From NCBI RefSeq assembly GCF_000427645.1, contig NZ_KE386571.1, forward strand, positions 372,001-436,000: a stretch of DNA of 64,000 bases, in the 5' to 3' direction. Both the position numbers and the translations under genes were made by a program. Source of the stretch: Sphingomonas phyllosphaerae FA2 (GTDB lineage Bacteria; Pseudomonadota; Alphaproteobacteria; Sphingomonadales; Sphingomonadaceae). The notes beneath the pieces were generated by a model. It saw nothing but the letters and a program-made list of their open reading frames with translations. It had not been told where the DNA came from and did no database searches. Of the stretch, positions 18,624 to 26,150 are shown piece after piece (position 1 is the first letter of the stretch; every line of letters starts with the position of its first letter).

Positions 18624-19802
18624 GTGCCGGTCGTCAGCAAGATCGTCAGGACCGTCCTCGCCGCGCTGCTGTTGCTCGTGCTCGCGATCGGGCTGGCGAT
18701 CACGATCGTCCCGCGCTTCCTCGACCGGCTCTATTACGAAGGTCCGGCGTCGGATCATTATGACGGCGCGCGCTTCTTCAATCCCGATGGTGACGACACG
18801 ATGGCGCCGCCAGCGGGCGGCAGCCGCGGCGGGTTCCTCTGGCGGCAACTGACCGGCAGCGACGATCGCCCTGCATGGCCGGACACCGTCGCGGTCACGC
18901 CGGCGCGCCCGCCGGCACGGGTAGAGGGAACGCGGATGCTCGTCACCTGGGTTGGCCATGCCACCGTGCTGATCCAGACGCAGGGGCTCAACATCCTCAC
19001 CGATCCGGTCTGGGGCGAGCGCGCCGGCCCGCTCGGCTTCGGCCCGCGCCGCGTCGCTGCGCCGGGCATCCGCTTCGAGGATCTGCCGCGCATCGACCTC
19101 GTGCTGGTCAGCCACAACCATTACGACCATCTCGAGAAAGCGACGCTCCGGCGGCTCTGGCAGCGCGACACGCCGACGATCGTCACCAGCCTCGGCAACG
19201 ACAGCGTCATCGCGCAGACCGGTGCCCGCGCCACCGCGCTGGACTGGCGCGGCACGGTGCAGGTCCGCCCCGGCATCCGCGTCGCGGTGACCCGCAACCA
19301 CCATTGGGGCAGCCGCTGGTTCGCGGACCGCAACCGTGCCTTGTGGTCGAGCTTCGTCTTGCAATTGCCGGCGGGCGGCAATTTGTTCTTCGCGGGCGAC
19401 ACCGGGTTCGGCGACGGGCAATGGCCGGCCGAGGCCGCGGCGCTTGGCCCGATCCGGCTCGCGCTGTTGCCGATCGGCGCGTTCCGTTTCGTCCCCGGGC
19501 AGATGGTGTCGGGCGCGCACATCGGCCCCGCACATGCCGCGCTGGTGTTCGAGCGGCTGCGCGCATCGCGGGCGCTGGCGATCCACTGGGGCACGTTCCG
19601 GCTGTCCTACGAAGCGCGTGACACGCCGCCGCGGATGCTGGCCGCGGCGATGAAATGCCTGAACCGCACCGGCTTCGACGCGGTTGCGATCGGGCGGACG
19701 GTCGAGGTGCCGGTTGCGACCAATCCGCCGCCGCTGCCGGCCACGACCCCTGTCGCGATGCTTGCCTGTCTTGACACGCCAGCGGTTCGCGCGCTGCGGT
19801 AG
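18624..19802 (+). CDS. membrane-anchored metallo-beta-lactamase-fold hydrolase (NAPE-PLD/UlaG-like)
   Basis: Metal-dependent hydrolase of the MBL superfamily, in the branch of N-acyl phosphatidylethanolamine phospholipase D and UlaG. 392 residues from a GTG at 18624 with GGAAGGAA upstream. Residues 8-31 form one hydrophobic helix, so the protein is probably anchored in the inner membrane facing the periplasm. The metal site begins WVGHATVLIQ and continues with LVSHNHYDHLE (HxHxDH), then VTRNHHWGSRW, LFFAGDTGFGDGQW and LAIHWGTFRLSYE. Substrate is unknown; the family suggests a phosphodiester or lipid substrate. Confidence 0.8.
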   Translation: MPVVSKIVRTVLAALLLLVLAIGLAITIVPRFLDRLYYEGPASDHYDGARFFNPDGDDTMAPPAGGSRGGFLWRQLTGSDDRPAWPDTVAVTPARPPARVEGTRMLVTWVGHATVLIQTQGLNILTDPVWGERAGPLGFGPRRVAAPGIRFEDLPRIDLVLVSHNHYDHLEKATLRRLWQRDTPTIVTSLGNDSVIAQTGARATALDWRGTVQVRPGIRVAVTRNHHWGSRWFADRNRALWSSFVLQLPAGGNLFFAGDTGFGDGQWPAEAAALGPIRLALLPIGAFRFVPGQMVSGAHIGPAHAALVFERLRASRALAIHWGTFRLSYEARDTPPRMLAAAMKCLNRTGFDAVAIGRTVEVPVATNPPPLPATTPVAMLACLDTPAVRALR

Positions 19803-19826
19803 GGTCCACCGAGCCTAGCTGCCTGG

Positions 19827-19903
19827 CGTCATTGCAAGCGGAGCGAAGTCATCCAGTGCCGGATCAGGACGCCCTGGATTGCTTCGCTGCGCTCGCAATG
19901 ACG
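19827..19903. repeat. family B palindromic repeat pair
   Basis: Left arm CGTCATTGCAAGCGGAGCGA, with a following AGTCATCCAG, and right arm CTGGATTGCTTCGCTGCGCT, with a following CGCAATGACG, form an inverted pair about 77 bases long. The same family occurs at 24561-24637 and 63707-63784. The left arm here carries several changes from the other copies. Confidence 0.8.
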
Positions 19904-20004
19904 AACGCCTTGCCGACTCCTCCACCTAATCGATCCGATTATCGAGCCGGCCGGCCGCGTCGCTTATGCTCCACTCACGTTATCGGAGAGGAAAGGGCGC
20001 AACG

Positions 20005-21771
20005 ATGCTGTCAGCCAATCAGGCCACTGCGCGGGTCGGCACGAACCCCAACCCAACTGCGTCGTTCGATCCGCCGGTGACCCGGAATGGGCTGGACCGG
20101 CTGATGGCCAGCCCCTCGCGGCTCGACCAGCTCGCGCCGCCGCTCGCGCATGTCGTGGCGGAGGGCGACACGCTCTCCGACATCGCCGCGAAGCACGGCA
20201 CGACCTGGCAGACGCTGGCGCGGATCAACGGCCTTTCCGATCCCGACCGGCTGACGATCGGCCAGCCGATCCGCCTTCCGGCGAGCGACACGCCCGCGAC
20301 GCACGTCGTCCGGCGCGGCGAGACGCTGTCGGGCATCGCGCAGGCGAACGGACTGGACGTCGCCACGCTCACCCGCACCAACCATCTTGCCAACCCCGAT
20401 CGGATCGCGGTCGGTCAGACGCTGCGGCTGAGTGGCAGCGCGCCTGCACCGCAGACTGCGCCCGCTGCCCCGGCAAACGCGCCGGTCAACACCCCCGCCA
20501 GCGCGGCGCCGCGACTCGGCGCGATCGCCGAGCGCTACGAGAGGGGTGGCCGTGGTCCCGGTACGGTGTCGACCGGGTCCGGCGATCCCGGCGGCGTCTC
20601 CTACGGCGTCTACCAATTGTCCTCGAACGCCGGCACGCTGCAGAAATTCCTCGCCAACGAGGGCAAGAGCTATGCCGCCGAACTCGGGACGGGCGTCGGC
20701 AGCGAGGGCTTCAACGCCACCTGGAAGGCGATTGCCGCGCGCGACCCGCAGGGCTTTCGCGCCGCGCAACACGCCTTCATCGATCGCACGCACTATCAGC
20801 CGGCGGTCGACGGCGTGAAGGCGACGACGGGGCTCGACCTGTCCAGCCGCCACGCTGCGGTGCGCGAGGCGACCTGGTCGACTTCGGTCCAGCATGGCGG
20901 TGCGCAGGGCATCCTCAATGCCGCGATCAGCAAGACCGACGCGCAGGTCGATCGCACTTCCGCCGATTACGACCGCAAGCTGGTCGACAACATCTATGCC
21001 GGTCGCGCGGATTATCTGAACGGGCTTGCCGACAACGGCAAATACACCGCGAAGGAAGCCGCGCAGCTGCGCTCGATCGCCGCGACGCGCTACCCGAACG
21101 AGCGGCGCGATGTCGCGGCGTTGTTCGAGGCCGCCCCGGCTGCTGCCACCGCGTCCGCCGCGCCCGCGACCGCGGCCGAGGCGCGCACCGCCGCCGATTT
21201 CGCGAAGATCGTCGAGACGTCGGGCGATGCGCAGGCGCGGGCGGATCTCGCCGCGGGCAAGCAGGTGCTGGTCGCGATCCGCACCGACAGCACGACCGGC
21301 GCGCACAACGGGCAGGGCGACTATAACGATCGCTTCGCGCTGCTCTCGCGCGCTGCCGACGGCAGCTACCGCGCGCAGACGTTCCAGGGGAATACCGAGC
21401 CCGCCGGCAAATATGCCGCGCGCGGTTATGGCGTCGACGTCAACGGCGACGGGCGCAAGGAACTCGGCCGGCTGGTCGAGGGCAGTTACCGTTACGAATT
21501 GCAACCAGGCAATTTCGCCGGCAACCGCTTCTTCCGCGCGACCGAGACACAGCAGGCGTTGCGCGACAGCAACCATGACGGGCGCTTCACCGCCGCCGAC
21601 ACGATCGACCGCAGCGGGGCGGGGCGTTCGATGCTGATCCATCAGGGCGGGAACGGCACGACCGGCTCGGCGGGCTGCCAGACGCTGAACCCGGCCGACT
21701 TCGCGGCGTTGTTGAAGGGGCTCGGCACGCAGCACAGCTTCAGCTACGTGCTGGTCAACGCCAACCGCTGA
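20005..21771 (+). CDS. LysM-repeat multidomain cell-wall protein
   Basis: 588 residues from the ATG at 20005, which has GAGAGGAAAGG upstream. Two LysM peptidoglycan-binding repeats lie at about residues 49-93 and 98-142. After an Ala/Pro linker (143-165) comes a domain opening RLGAIAERYERGGRGPGTVS with SYGVYQLSSNAGTLQKFL, resembling the lysozyme/chitosanase-like domains of phage and VgrG-linked proteins. A C-terminal domain has two DxNxDG loops (DVNGDGRKEL, DSNHDGRFTAADTID) and ends IHQGGNGTTGSAGCQTL (His546, Cys558), reminiscent of the L,D-transpeptidase His...SxGC active site. There is no signal peptide. It probably acts on peptidoglycan, but enzyme activity is inference. Confidence 0.7.
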   Translation: MLSANQATARVGTNPNPTASFDPPVTRNGLDRLMASPSRLDQLAPPLAHVVAEGDTLSDIAAKHGTTWQTLARINGLSDPDRLTIGQPIRLPASDTPATHVVRRGETLSGIAQANGLDVATLTRTNHLANPDRIAVGQTLRLSGSAPAPQTAPAAPANAPVNTPASAAPRLGAIAERYERGGRGPGTVSTGSGDPGGVSYGVYQLSSNAGTLQKFLANEGKSYAAELGTGVGSEGFNATWKAIAARDPQGFRAAQHAFIDRTHYQPAVDGVKATTGLDLSSRHAAVREATWSTSVQHGGAQGILNAAISKTDAQVDRTSADYDRKLVDNIYAGRADYLNGLADNGKYTAKEAAQLRSIAATRYPNERRDVAALFEAAPAAATASAAPATAAEARTAADFAKIVETSGDAQARADLAAGKQVLVAIRTDSTTGAHNGQGDYNDRFALLSRAADGSYRAQTFQGNTEPAGKYAARGYGVDVNGDGRKELGRLVEGSYRYELQPGNFAGNRFFRATETQQALRDSNHDGRFTAADTIDRSGAGRSMLIHQGGNGTTGSAGCQTLNPADFAALLKGLGTQHSFSYVLVNANR

Positions 21772-21788
21772 TCGCTTTCGGAGGCTCC

Positions 21789-22385
21789 ATGCGTCCCGTT
21801 CTCGCCGCCTTGCTCCTGCTCACGGCATGTGGCGAGCCCGGCGCGGCGCAACCGGATCGTGCGACGGGCAACACGCCTGCTACTGCCACTGCGACGACCA
21901 CGCCGGCTGCCACCGCCGCCGGGGCGTGCGAGCCCGATGCGCCCGAAAGCCCGTGCCCGGTCGTCGGGCATTGGCGGATCGTCAAGACCTTCAACCCCGC
22001 CGCGTCCGACCCGACCGTCGACGACATGGGCATGACGGGCGCGACGCTGACCGTCACGGGCAATGGGGCCGGGCCGGGCGCGATCCGCTGGGATGGTCCG
22101 GACACCGGTCAGTTCGACATTTCCGACGTCTGTACCGGGCCTTTCCTGAGTCCCGCCGCGAAGCCGCACCCGGATGCCTCGCGCGCCGTGCTGACCCGCG
22201 CGCTCACCGCCTGGAGCGTCAAGGCCGATGCGGCGGCGGCGCGGCATCTCGGCTGCGATGACGGCCATTGGTCGGTGCCGAGCGATCCGTCCGGTCAATG
22301 GTACGGGCTGGTCCTGCCGCTCGGCCGGACGATGGCGTTCGAATGGTACGACGATCGCATGATCCTCGCCGAACGGATCGATTGA
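21789..22385 (+). CDS. putative lipoprotein, unknown function
   Basis: 198 residues, starting 18 bases after the LysM gene with GGAGG ahead of the ATG. The leader MRPVLAALLLLTACGEPGAA has a lipobox (LLTAC), so the protein should be lipid-anchored at Cys14. A Thr/Ala-rich stretch follows (residues 24-45), then a globular part including CPVVGHWRIVKTFNP and CTGPFLSP. The spacing suggests it is co-transcribed with the LysM gene and may act with it at the envelope. I recognise no domain. Confidence 0.75.
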   Translation: MRPVLAALLLLTACGEPGAAQPDRATGNTPATATATTTPAATAAGACEPDAPESPCPVVGHWRIVKTFNPAASDPTVDDMGMTGATLTVTGNGAGPGAIRWDGPDTGQFDISDVCTGPFLSPAAKPHPDASRAVLTRALTAWSVKADAAAARHLGCDDGHWSVPSDPSGQWYGLVLPLGRTMAFEWYDDRMILAERID

Positions 22386-22511
22386 CCGCGGCAACATACC
22401 TGATTTGTTCCGCTTTGTGCTGGCCGTGCGGGTGACGGCCTGCTAAGCTCGCCGGGCGTTCAAGGTTCTTATTGCAATGGGCTAAATGACTGATCGACAG
22501 CCCTCCCCATC

Positions 22512-22593
22512 CGTCGCCCCGGACTTGATCCGGGGCCCCGCTTCTTCGGCGACCGCAGCAAAAGCGGGATCCCGGATCAAGTCCGGGATGACG
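22512..22593. repeat. family A palindromic repeat pair upstream of dinB
   Basis: Left arm CCCCGGACTTGATCCGGGGC with CCCGCTTCTTC, and right arm AAAGCGGGATCCCGGATCAA with GTCCGGGATGACG. The element is open in the dinB frame, so a naive call of dinB would include a peptide encoded by the repeat. Confidence 0.8.
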
Positions 22594-22647
22594 AAGGAAC
22601 GTTGGCGCTCTCCGACTGTCGATCGGCCCGAGGATACGCGCATCATC

Positions 22648-23715
22648 GTGGCCGCTTCCCGAAAGATCATCCATATCGACATGGACGCCTTCTATGCGTC
22701 GGTCGAACAGCGCGACGCCCCCGAATTGCGCGGGCGTCCGGTCGCGGTCGGCGGCAATCGCGCGCGCGGGGTGGTCGCGGCGGCCAGCTACGAGGCGCGC
22801 GCATTCGGGGTGCGCTCGGCGATGCCGTCGGTGGTGGCGGCGCGGCGCTGCCCCGACCTCGTCTTCGTACCGCCGCGCTTCGACGTCTATCGCGCGGTCA
22901 GCCGGCAGATCCACGCGATCTTCGCCGATTATGCCGATGCGATCGAGCCGCTGTCGCTCGACGAAGCGTATCTCGACGTCAGCGAAGATCGCCGCGGGCT
23001 CGGCTCGGCCAGCGCGATCGCCGCCGAGATCCGCGCGCGGATCAAGGCCGATACCGGGCTCACCGCCTCCGCCGGGGTCAGCTACAACAAGTTCATCGCC
23101 AAACTCGCCTCGGATCAGAACAAGCCCGACGGCCTGTGCGTGATCCCGCCGCCCAAGGGCGCGGCGTTCGTCGCCGCGCTGCCGGTCAAGCGTTTCCACG
23201 GCATCGGCCCGGTCACCGCCGAGAAGATGGCGCGGCTTGGCATCCACACCGGTGCCGATCTGCGCGACCGTCCGATCGATTTCCTGCGCGCGCATTTCGG
23301 TAGCCACGCCGATTATCTCCACGGCGCGGCACGCGGCGTCGACGACCGGCCGGTGCGTGCAGAGCGTCAGGCCAAATCGGTCGGCGCGGAACGGACCTTC
23401 GACGCCAACCTGACTGATGCGACGGAGATCGATGCCGCGCTGGAGACGGTCGCGGCCGCCGCCTGGACGCGCGTGGAGCGTGCCGACGTTCGCGGGCGCA
23501 CCGCGACGCTGAAGCTGCGCCGCGCCGATTTCACCACGCTGACGCGCGCGCGCTCGGTCACCGGGGTCATCGAAACGCAGGACCAGTTGCTCGATCTCGG
23601 GCGCGGACTGCTCGCACCGTTGCTTCCCGCCCCAGGCGGAATACGGCTGCTCGGGTTGACGCTGTCGGGCATCCTGCGCGACGAGGAAGTCGTACAGCCC
23701 GCTCTTCCCCTTTGA
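22648..23715 (+). CDS. dinB: DNA polymerase IV (Y family)
   Basis: Error-prone translesion polymerase. From the GTG at 22648 it has 355 residues, matching the usual DinB length; the open frame begins at 22486 but the extra 54 codons run through a palindromic repeat. The palm motif IIHIDMDAFYASVEQRD gives the first catalytic Asp and the steric-gate region, and SLDEAYLDVS gives the Asp-Glu pair. GVSYNKFIAKLASDQNKPDG and the helix-hairpin-helix FHGIGPVTAEKMARLGI follow. A C-terminal beta-clamp-binding peptide is suggested by the hydrophobic end. I found no good LexA box upstream. An ATG at 22588 inside the repeat is an alternative start. Confidence 0.92.
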   Translation: MAASRKIIHIDMDAFYASVEQRDAPELRGRPVAVGGNRARGVVAAASYEARAFGVRSAMPSVVAARRCPDLVFVPPRFDVYRAVSRQIHAIFADYADAIEPLSLDEAYLDVSEDRRGLGSASAIAAEIRARIKADTGLTASAGVSYNKFIAKLASDQNKPDGLCVIPPPKGAAFVAALPVKRFHGIGPVTAEKMARLGIHTGADLRDRPIDFLRAHFGSHADYLHGAARGVDDRPVRAERQAKSVGAERTFDANLTDATEIDAALETVAAAAWTRVERADVRGRTATLKLRRADFTTLTRARSVTGVIETQDQLLDLGRGLLAPLLPAPGGIRLLGLTLSGILRDEEVVQPALPL

Positions 23716-23745
23716 ACCGCCCCTTAGAACCACAAGGAATCGCCG

Positions 23746-24549
23746 ATGAAACCGCCGATCGGCCCCGCCACCCGCCTGTGCATGTCGCTCGCCGCGCGCC
23801 CCGGCACGTTCGGGTCGCGTTTCCACAATCACCTCTACGACGCGCTGGGGCTGGATTACGTCTACAAGGCGTTCACGACCGACGATCTGGCCGGCGCGAT
23901 CACCGGCATCAGGGCGCTCGGCATTCGCGGCTGTGCGGTATCGATGCCGTTCAAGGAAAAGGTGATCCCGATGCTCGACGGCCTGCGCGACAGCGCGGCG
24001 GCGATCGACAGCGTCAACACGATCGTCAACGATGGTGGCGAATTGCTCGGCTACAACACCGATTACAGCGCGGTGCGCGATCTGATCGCGGACCTGCCGC
24101 GCGTGCCGTTCCTGCTGCGCGGCAGCGGCGGGATGGGCAAGGCGGTCGCGACCGCCTTGGTCGACGCCGGCTTCCCGGATGGGACGATCGTCGCGCGCAA
24201 CGAGGCCGCCGGGCGCGCGCTTGCGGAGCGGCTCGGCTGCCGCTGGCAGGCGGAAGCGGACGGCGAGGCGCCGCTGCTCGTCAACGTCACCCCGCTCGGC
24301 ATGACCGGCGCGGATCAGGACGCACTCGCCTTCCCCCCCGACCAGATCGCGGCGGCGCAGATCGTGATCGACGCCGTAGCCAAGCCGGTCGAGACCCCGC
24401 TGCTTCGCGCCGCGCAGGCGGCGGGCAAGACGGTCGTCACCGGCGCGCAGATCGCCACGTTGCAGGCGTTGGAACAGTTCGTTCTCTACACCGGTGTGCG
24501 ACCGACTGACGAACAGGTCGCGGCGGCGGAGGCGTATGCGCTGAGCTGA
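23746..24549 (+). CDS. shikimate dehydrogenase-like protein (AroE family)
   Basis: Rossmann-fold NAD(P)H oxidoreductase of the shikimate dehydrogenase family, 267 residues. It resembles the AroE-like paralogue of Haemophilus (HI0607 type) more than classical AroE. The catalytic-lysine segment reads CAVSMPFKEKVIPML, the substrate Asp lies in GYNTDYSAVRDL, and the nucleotide loop is LLRGSGGMGKAVATAL instead of the usual GAGGA form. NVTPLGMTG and the C-terminal GAQIATLQALEQF are typical. Whether it uses shikimate or another hydroxy-acid is uncertain. It starts 30 bases after dinB. Confidence 0.82.
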   Translation: MKPPIGPATRLCMSLAARPGTFGSRFHNHLYDALGLDYVYKAFTTDDLAGAITGIRALGIRGCAVSMPFKEKVIPMLDGLRDSAAAIDSVNTIVNDGGELLGYNTDYSAVRDLIADLPRVPFLLRGSGGMGKAVATALVDAGFPDGTIVARNEAAGRALAERLGCRWQAEADGEAPLLVNVTPLGMTGADQDALAFPPDQIAAAQIVIDAVAKPVETPLLRAAQAAGKTVVTGAQIATLQALEQFVLYTGVRPTDEQVAAAEAYALS

Positions 24550-24560
24550 CCCGAGTCGTT

Positions 24561-24637
24561 CGTCATTGCGAGCGTAGCGAAGCAATCCAGGGCGTCCTGA
24601 TCCGGCCCTGGATTGCTTCGCTACGCTCGCAATGACG
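24561..24637. repeat. family B palindromic repeat pair
   Basis: A near-perfect 77-base inverted repeat: left arm CGTCATTGCGAGCGTAGCGA with AGCAATCCAG, right arm CTGGATTGCTTCGCTACGCT with CGCAATGACG, and about 17 bases between the arms. It lies between two convergent genes, the shikimate-dehydrogenase-like gene and the ROK kinase, and could serve as a bidirectional terminator. Confidence 0.85.
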
Positions 24638-24656
24638 GATCAGGCTGAGGTGACTG

Positions 24657-25574
24657 TCAGGACGCCAGCACCTTGATCCCGGTCCGGTCCTCCAGCGCTT
24701 GCGCGCCGAGCACCACCGCGCCCAGCGGCCCGGCATTGCCACCCAGCGCCGCGGGCACGATGAACGTGTCCATATCCGATACCGCGGGCAACGCGACATA
24801 ACCGTTCAGGCTGGCCGCGGTCGCTGCGCGCAGCCGGGGCAGCAGCCAGGGGTTGCCGACCATCACGCCGCCGCCCAGCACGATCCGCCGCGGCACGCCC
24901 GTCAGCGTCAGCGTCGCGAACAGCGACGACAGCGCGCCGACCACCGTCTCCCATGCCGGGTGATCGTGCGGCAGGTCCTCGCCCTTGATCCCGGTTCGCG
25001 CCGCGATCGCCGGCCCGGCGGCCAGCCCCTCGACGCACGCGCCGTGATACGGGCACGATCCCGCCCAATCGTCGCCGGGCAGCCGCACCGGGCGGATGTG
25101 CCCAAATTCGCTGTGCGTGAGACCGTCGACCGGCCGGCCGTGCGCGATCATTCCCGCGCCGACGCCGGTGCCGACCGTGACATAGGCGAGGTCGCCCAGA
25201 CCCTGTCCGGCACCCCAGCGCGCCTCGGCCATCGCCGCGCCGACCACGTCGCTGTGGAAGCCAACCGGCACGTCGTAGCGCGCCGCCAGCCGCCGCGCGA
25301 TGTCGGTCCTCGCCCAATGCGGCTTGGGCGTGGAGGTGATCTTGCCGTAATCGGCCGATTGCGGATCGATCGAGACCGGGCCGAAGCTGGCGATGCCGAT
25401 CGCCGCGACGCCGCGCCACTTGTCCATCGCCGCCTCCAGCGCGGGCAGCGTCTCTTCGGGGCGGGTGGTCGGAACGCGCACTTCCTCCAGGATCGCGTCG
25501 GGGCCGCTGGAGAGCACCGCGATGCACTTCGTGCCGCCCAGTTCCACGCCCGCGATCAACGGCAGCTGCGCCAT
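24657..25574 (-). CDS. ROK-family sugar kinase (fructokinase-like)
   Basis: ATP-dependent hexose kinase of the ROK family, 305 residues. The phosphate-binding loop is GVELGGTKCIAVLSSG near the N-terminus. The ROK signature with zinc ligands runs from HSEFGHIRPVRLPGDD to SCPYHGACVEGLAAGPAI (HxxxH...CxxHxxC), as in Bacillus fructokinase/mannose kinases. VTVGTGVGAGMI and VLGGGVMVGNPWLLP are also typical. Fructose or mannose is the likely substrate, by family. Its ATG follows the MarR gene's stop codon with no gap, so the two form one operon. Confidence 0.88.
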   Translation of the reverse strand: MAQLPLIAGVELGGTKCIAVLSSGPDAILEEVRVPTTRPEETLPALEAAMDKWRGVAAIGIASFGPVSIDPQSADYGKITSTPKPHWARTDIARRLAARYDVPVGFHSDVVGAAMAEARWGAGQGLGDLAYVTVGTGVGAGMIAHGRPVDGLTHSEFGHIRPVRLPGDDWAGSCPYHGACVEGLAAGPAIAARTGIKGEDLPHDHPAWETVVGALSSLFATLTLTGVPRRIVLGGGVMVGNPWLLPRLRAATAASLNGYVALPAVSDMDTFIVPAALGGNAGPLGAVVLGAQALEDRTGIKVLAS

Positions 25575-26018
25575 TCAGTCTTCCTCCTCGGCCGCGGCGT
25601 CGATCCGCCGCAGCATGTCCGTAAATCGCGCCAGTTCGTCCGCGTCGAAGCGCCCGAAGATCCGGCGCTCCAGCGCGACGGCCTGCGGCGCGACCTGCGC
25701 GTACAGCGCTTCCCCCTCCGGGCTCAAGCGGAGATGGTGCGATCGCCGGTCGGTGGCGTTGGGGGTGCGGGTCAGCAACCCGCGGTCGGTGAGCGCGATC
25801 GCGGCGCGGCTGACCGTCACCTTGTCCATCCGGCTGCGCTCGCCGAGCTGCGCCTGCGTGACGGGCGCGTATTCGGCGATCAGCGTCACCAGCCGCCATT
25901 CGGGCACCGTCAGTCCGAACGCCGCCTCGTAGGCGTCCGCGATCCGACCACTGACCCGATTGGAGGTAACCGACAGCAAATACGGGAGGAACTGCTCGAG
26001 ATGAAGGCGTTCTACCAT
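25575..26018 (-). CDS. MarR-family transcriptional regulator
   Basis: 147-residue dimeric winged-helix regulator. The DNA-binding part spans about residues 30-100 with the recognition segment TQAQLGERSRMDKVTVSRAA and the wing DRGLLTRTPNATDRRSHHLR, which includes the conserved DxR. It starts at the ATG at 26018 and is divergent from an alpha/beta hydrolase gene. The 132-base gap carries nested inverted repeats (26079-26127) that are good operator candidates. It likely controls itself, the sugar kinase and perhaps the hydrolase; the ligand is unknown. Confidence 0.85.
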   Translation of the reverse strand: MVERLHLEQFLPYLLSVTSNRVSGRIADAYEAAFGLTVPEWRLVTLIAEYAPVTQAQLGERSRMDKVTVSRAAIALTDRGLLTRTPNATDRRSHHLRLSPEGEALYAQVAPQAVALERRIFGRFDADELARFTDMLRRIDAAAEEED

Positions 26019-26074
26019 GGGACACCCAAGAGAGGACGGGAAGGAAACGATCGGAACCAGAACCGGAAACGTTG

Positions 26075-26127
26075 CATTAATGTGACAAGGGGCACAAGGA
26101 CCCCTTCCACTTTCGCGGAGTCACATT
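26075..26127. promoter_or_regulatory. nested inverted repeats, candidate MarR operator
   Basis: Between the divergent MarR and hydrolase genes, AATGTGAC (26079-26086) pairs exactly with GTCACATT (26120-26127), and inside it AAGGGG (26087-26092) pairs with CCCCTT (26101-26106). A perfect 8-base palindrome CATTAATG overlaps the left arm (26075-26082). The position and symmetry suit a regulator-binding region; a hairpin in the hydrolase leader is the other reading. Confidence 0.45.
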
Positions 26128-26150
26128 CGGGAGGCGCAACGGAGCAGAAG

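Noticed and set aside
16166..18763. 865-codon plus-strand frame across the aminopeptidase and thioredoxin reductase region
   Set aside because: It is antisense to the aminopeptidase and out of frame with trxB, and its composition (Arg, Gly, Ala, Asp) is that of a shadow frame.
17430..19586. 718-codon minus-strand frame over trxB and the metal-dependent hydrolase
   Set aside because: A shadow of two well-supported plus-strand genes, rich in His, Arg and Gln as expected for antisense of GC-rich coding DNA.
22460..22485. GTTC repeats upstream of dinB as an SOS box
   Set aside because: The two GTTC copies are three bases apart, not seven, so they do not fit the alphaproteobacterial operator.
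24699..26150. Very long open frame upstream of and in frame with the alpha/beta hydrolase (786 codons in total)
   Set aside because: It is antisense to a clear ROK kinase and MarR regulator, has no family resemblance, and is explained by high GC at third positions. Only the part from 26151 is a gene.
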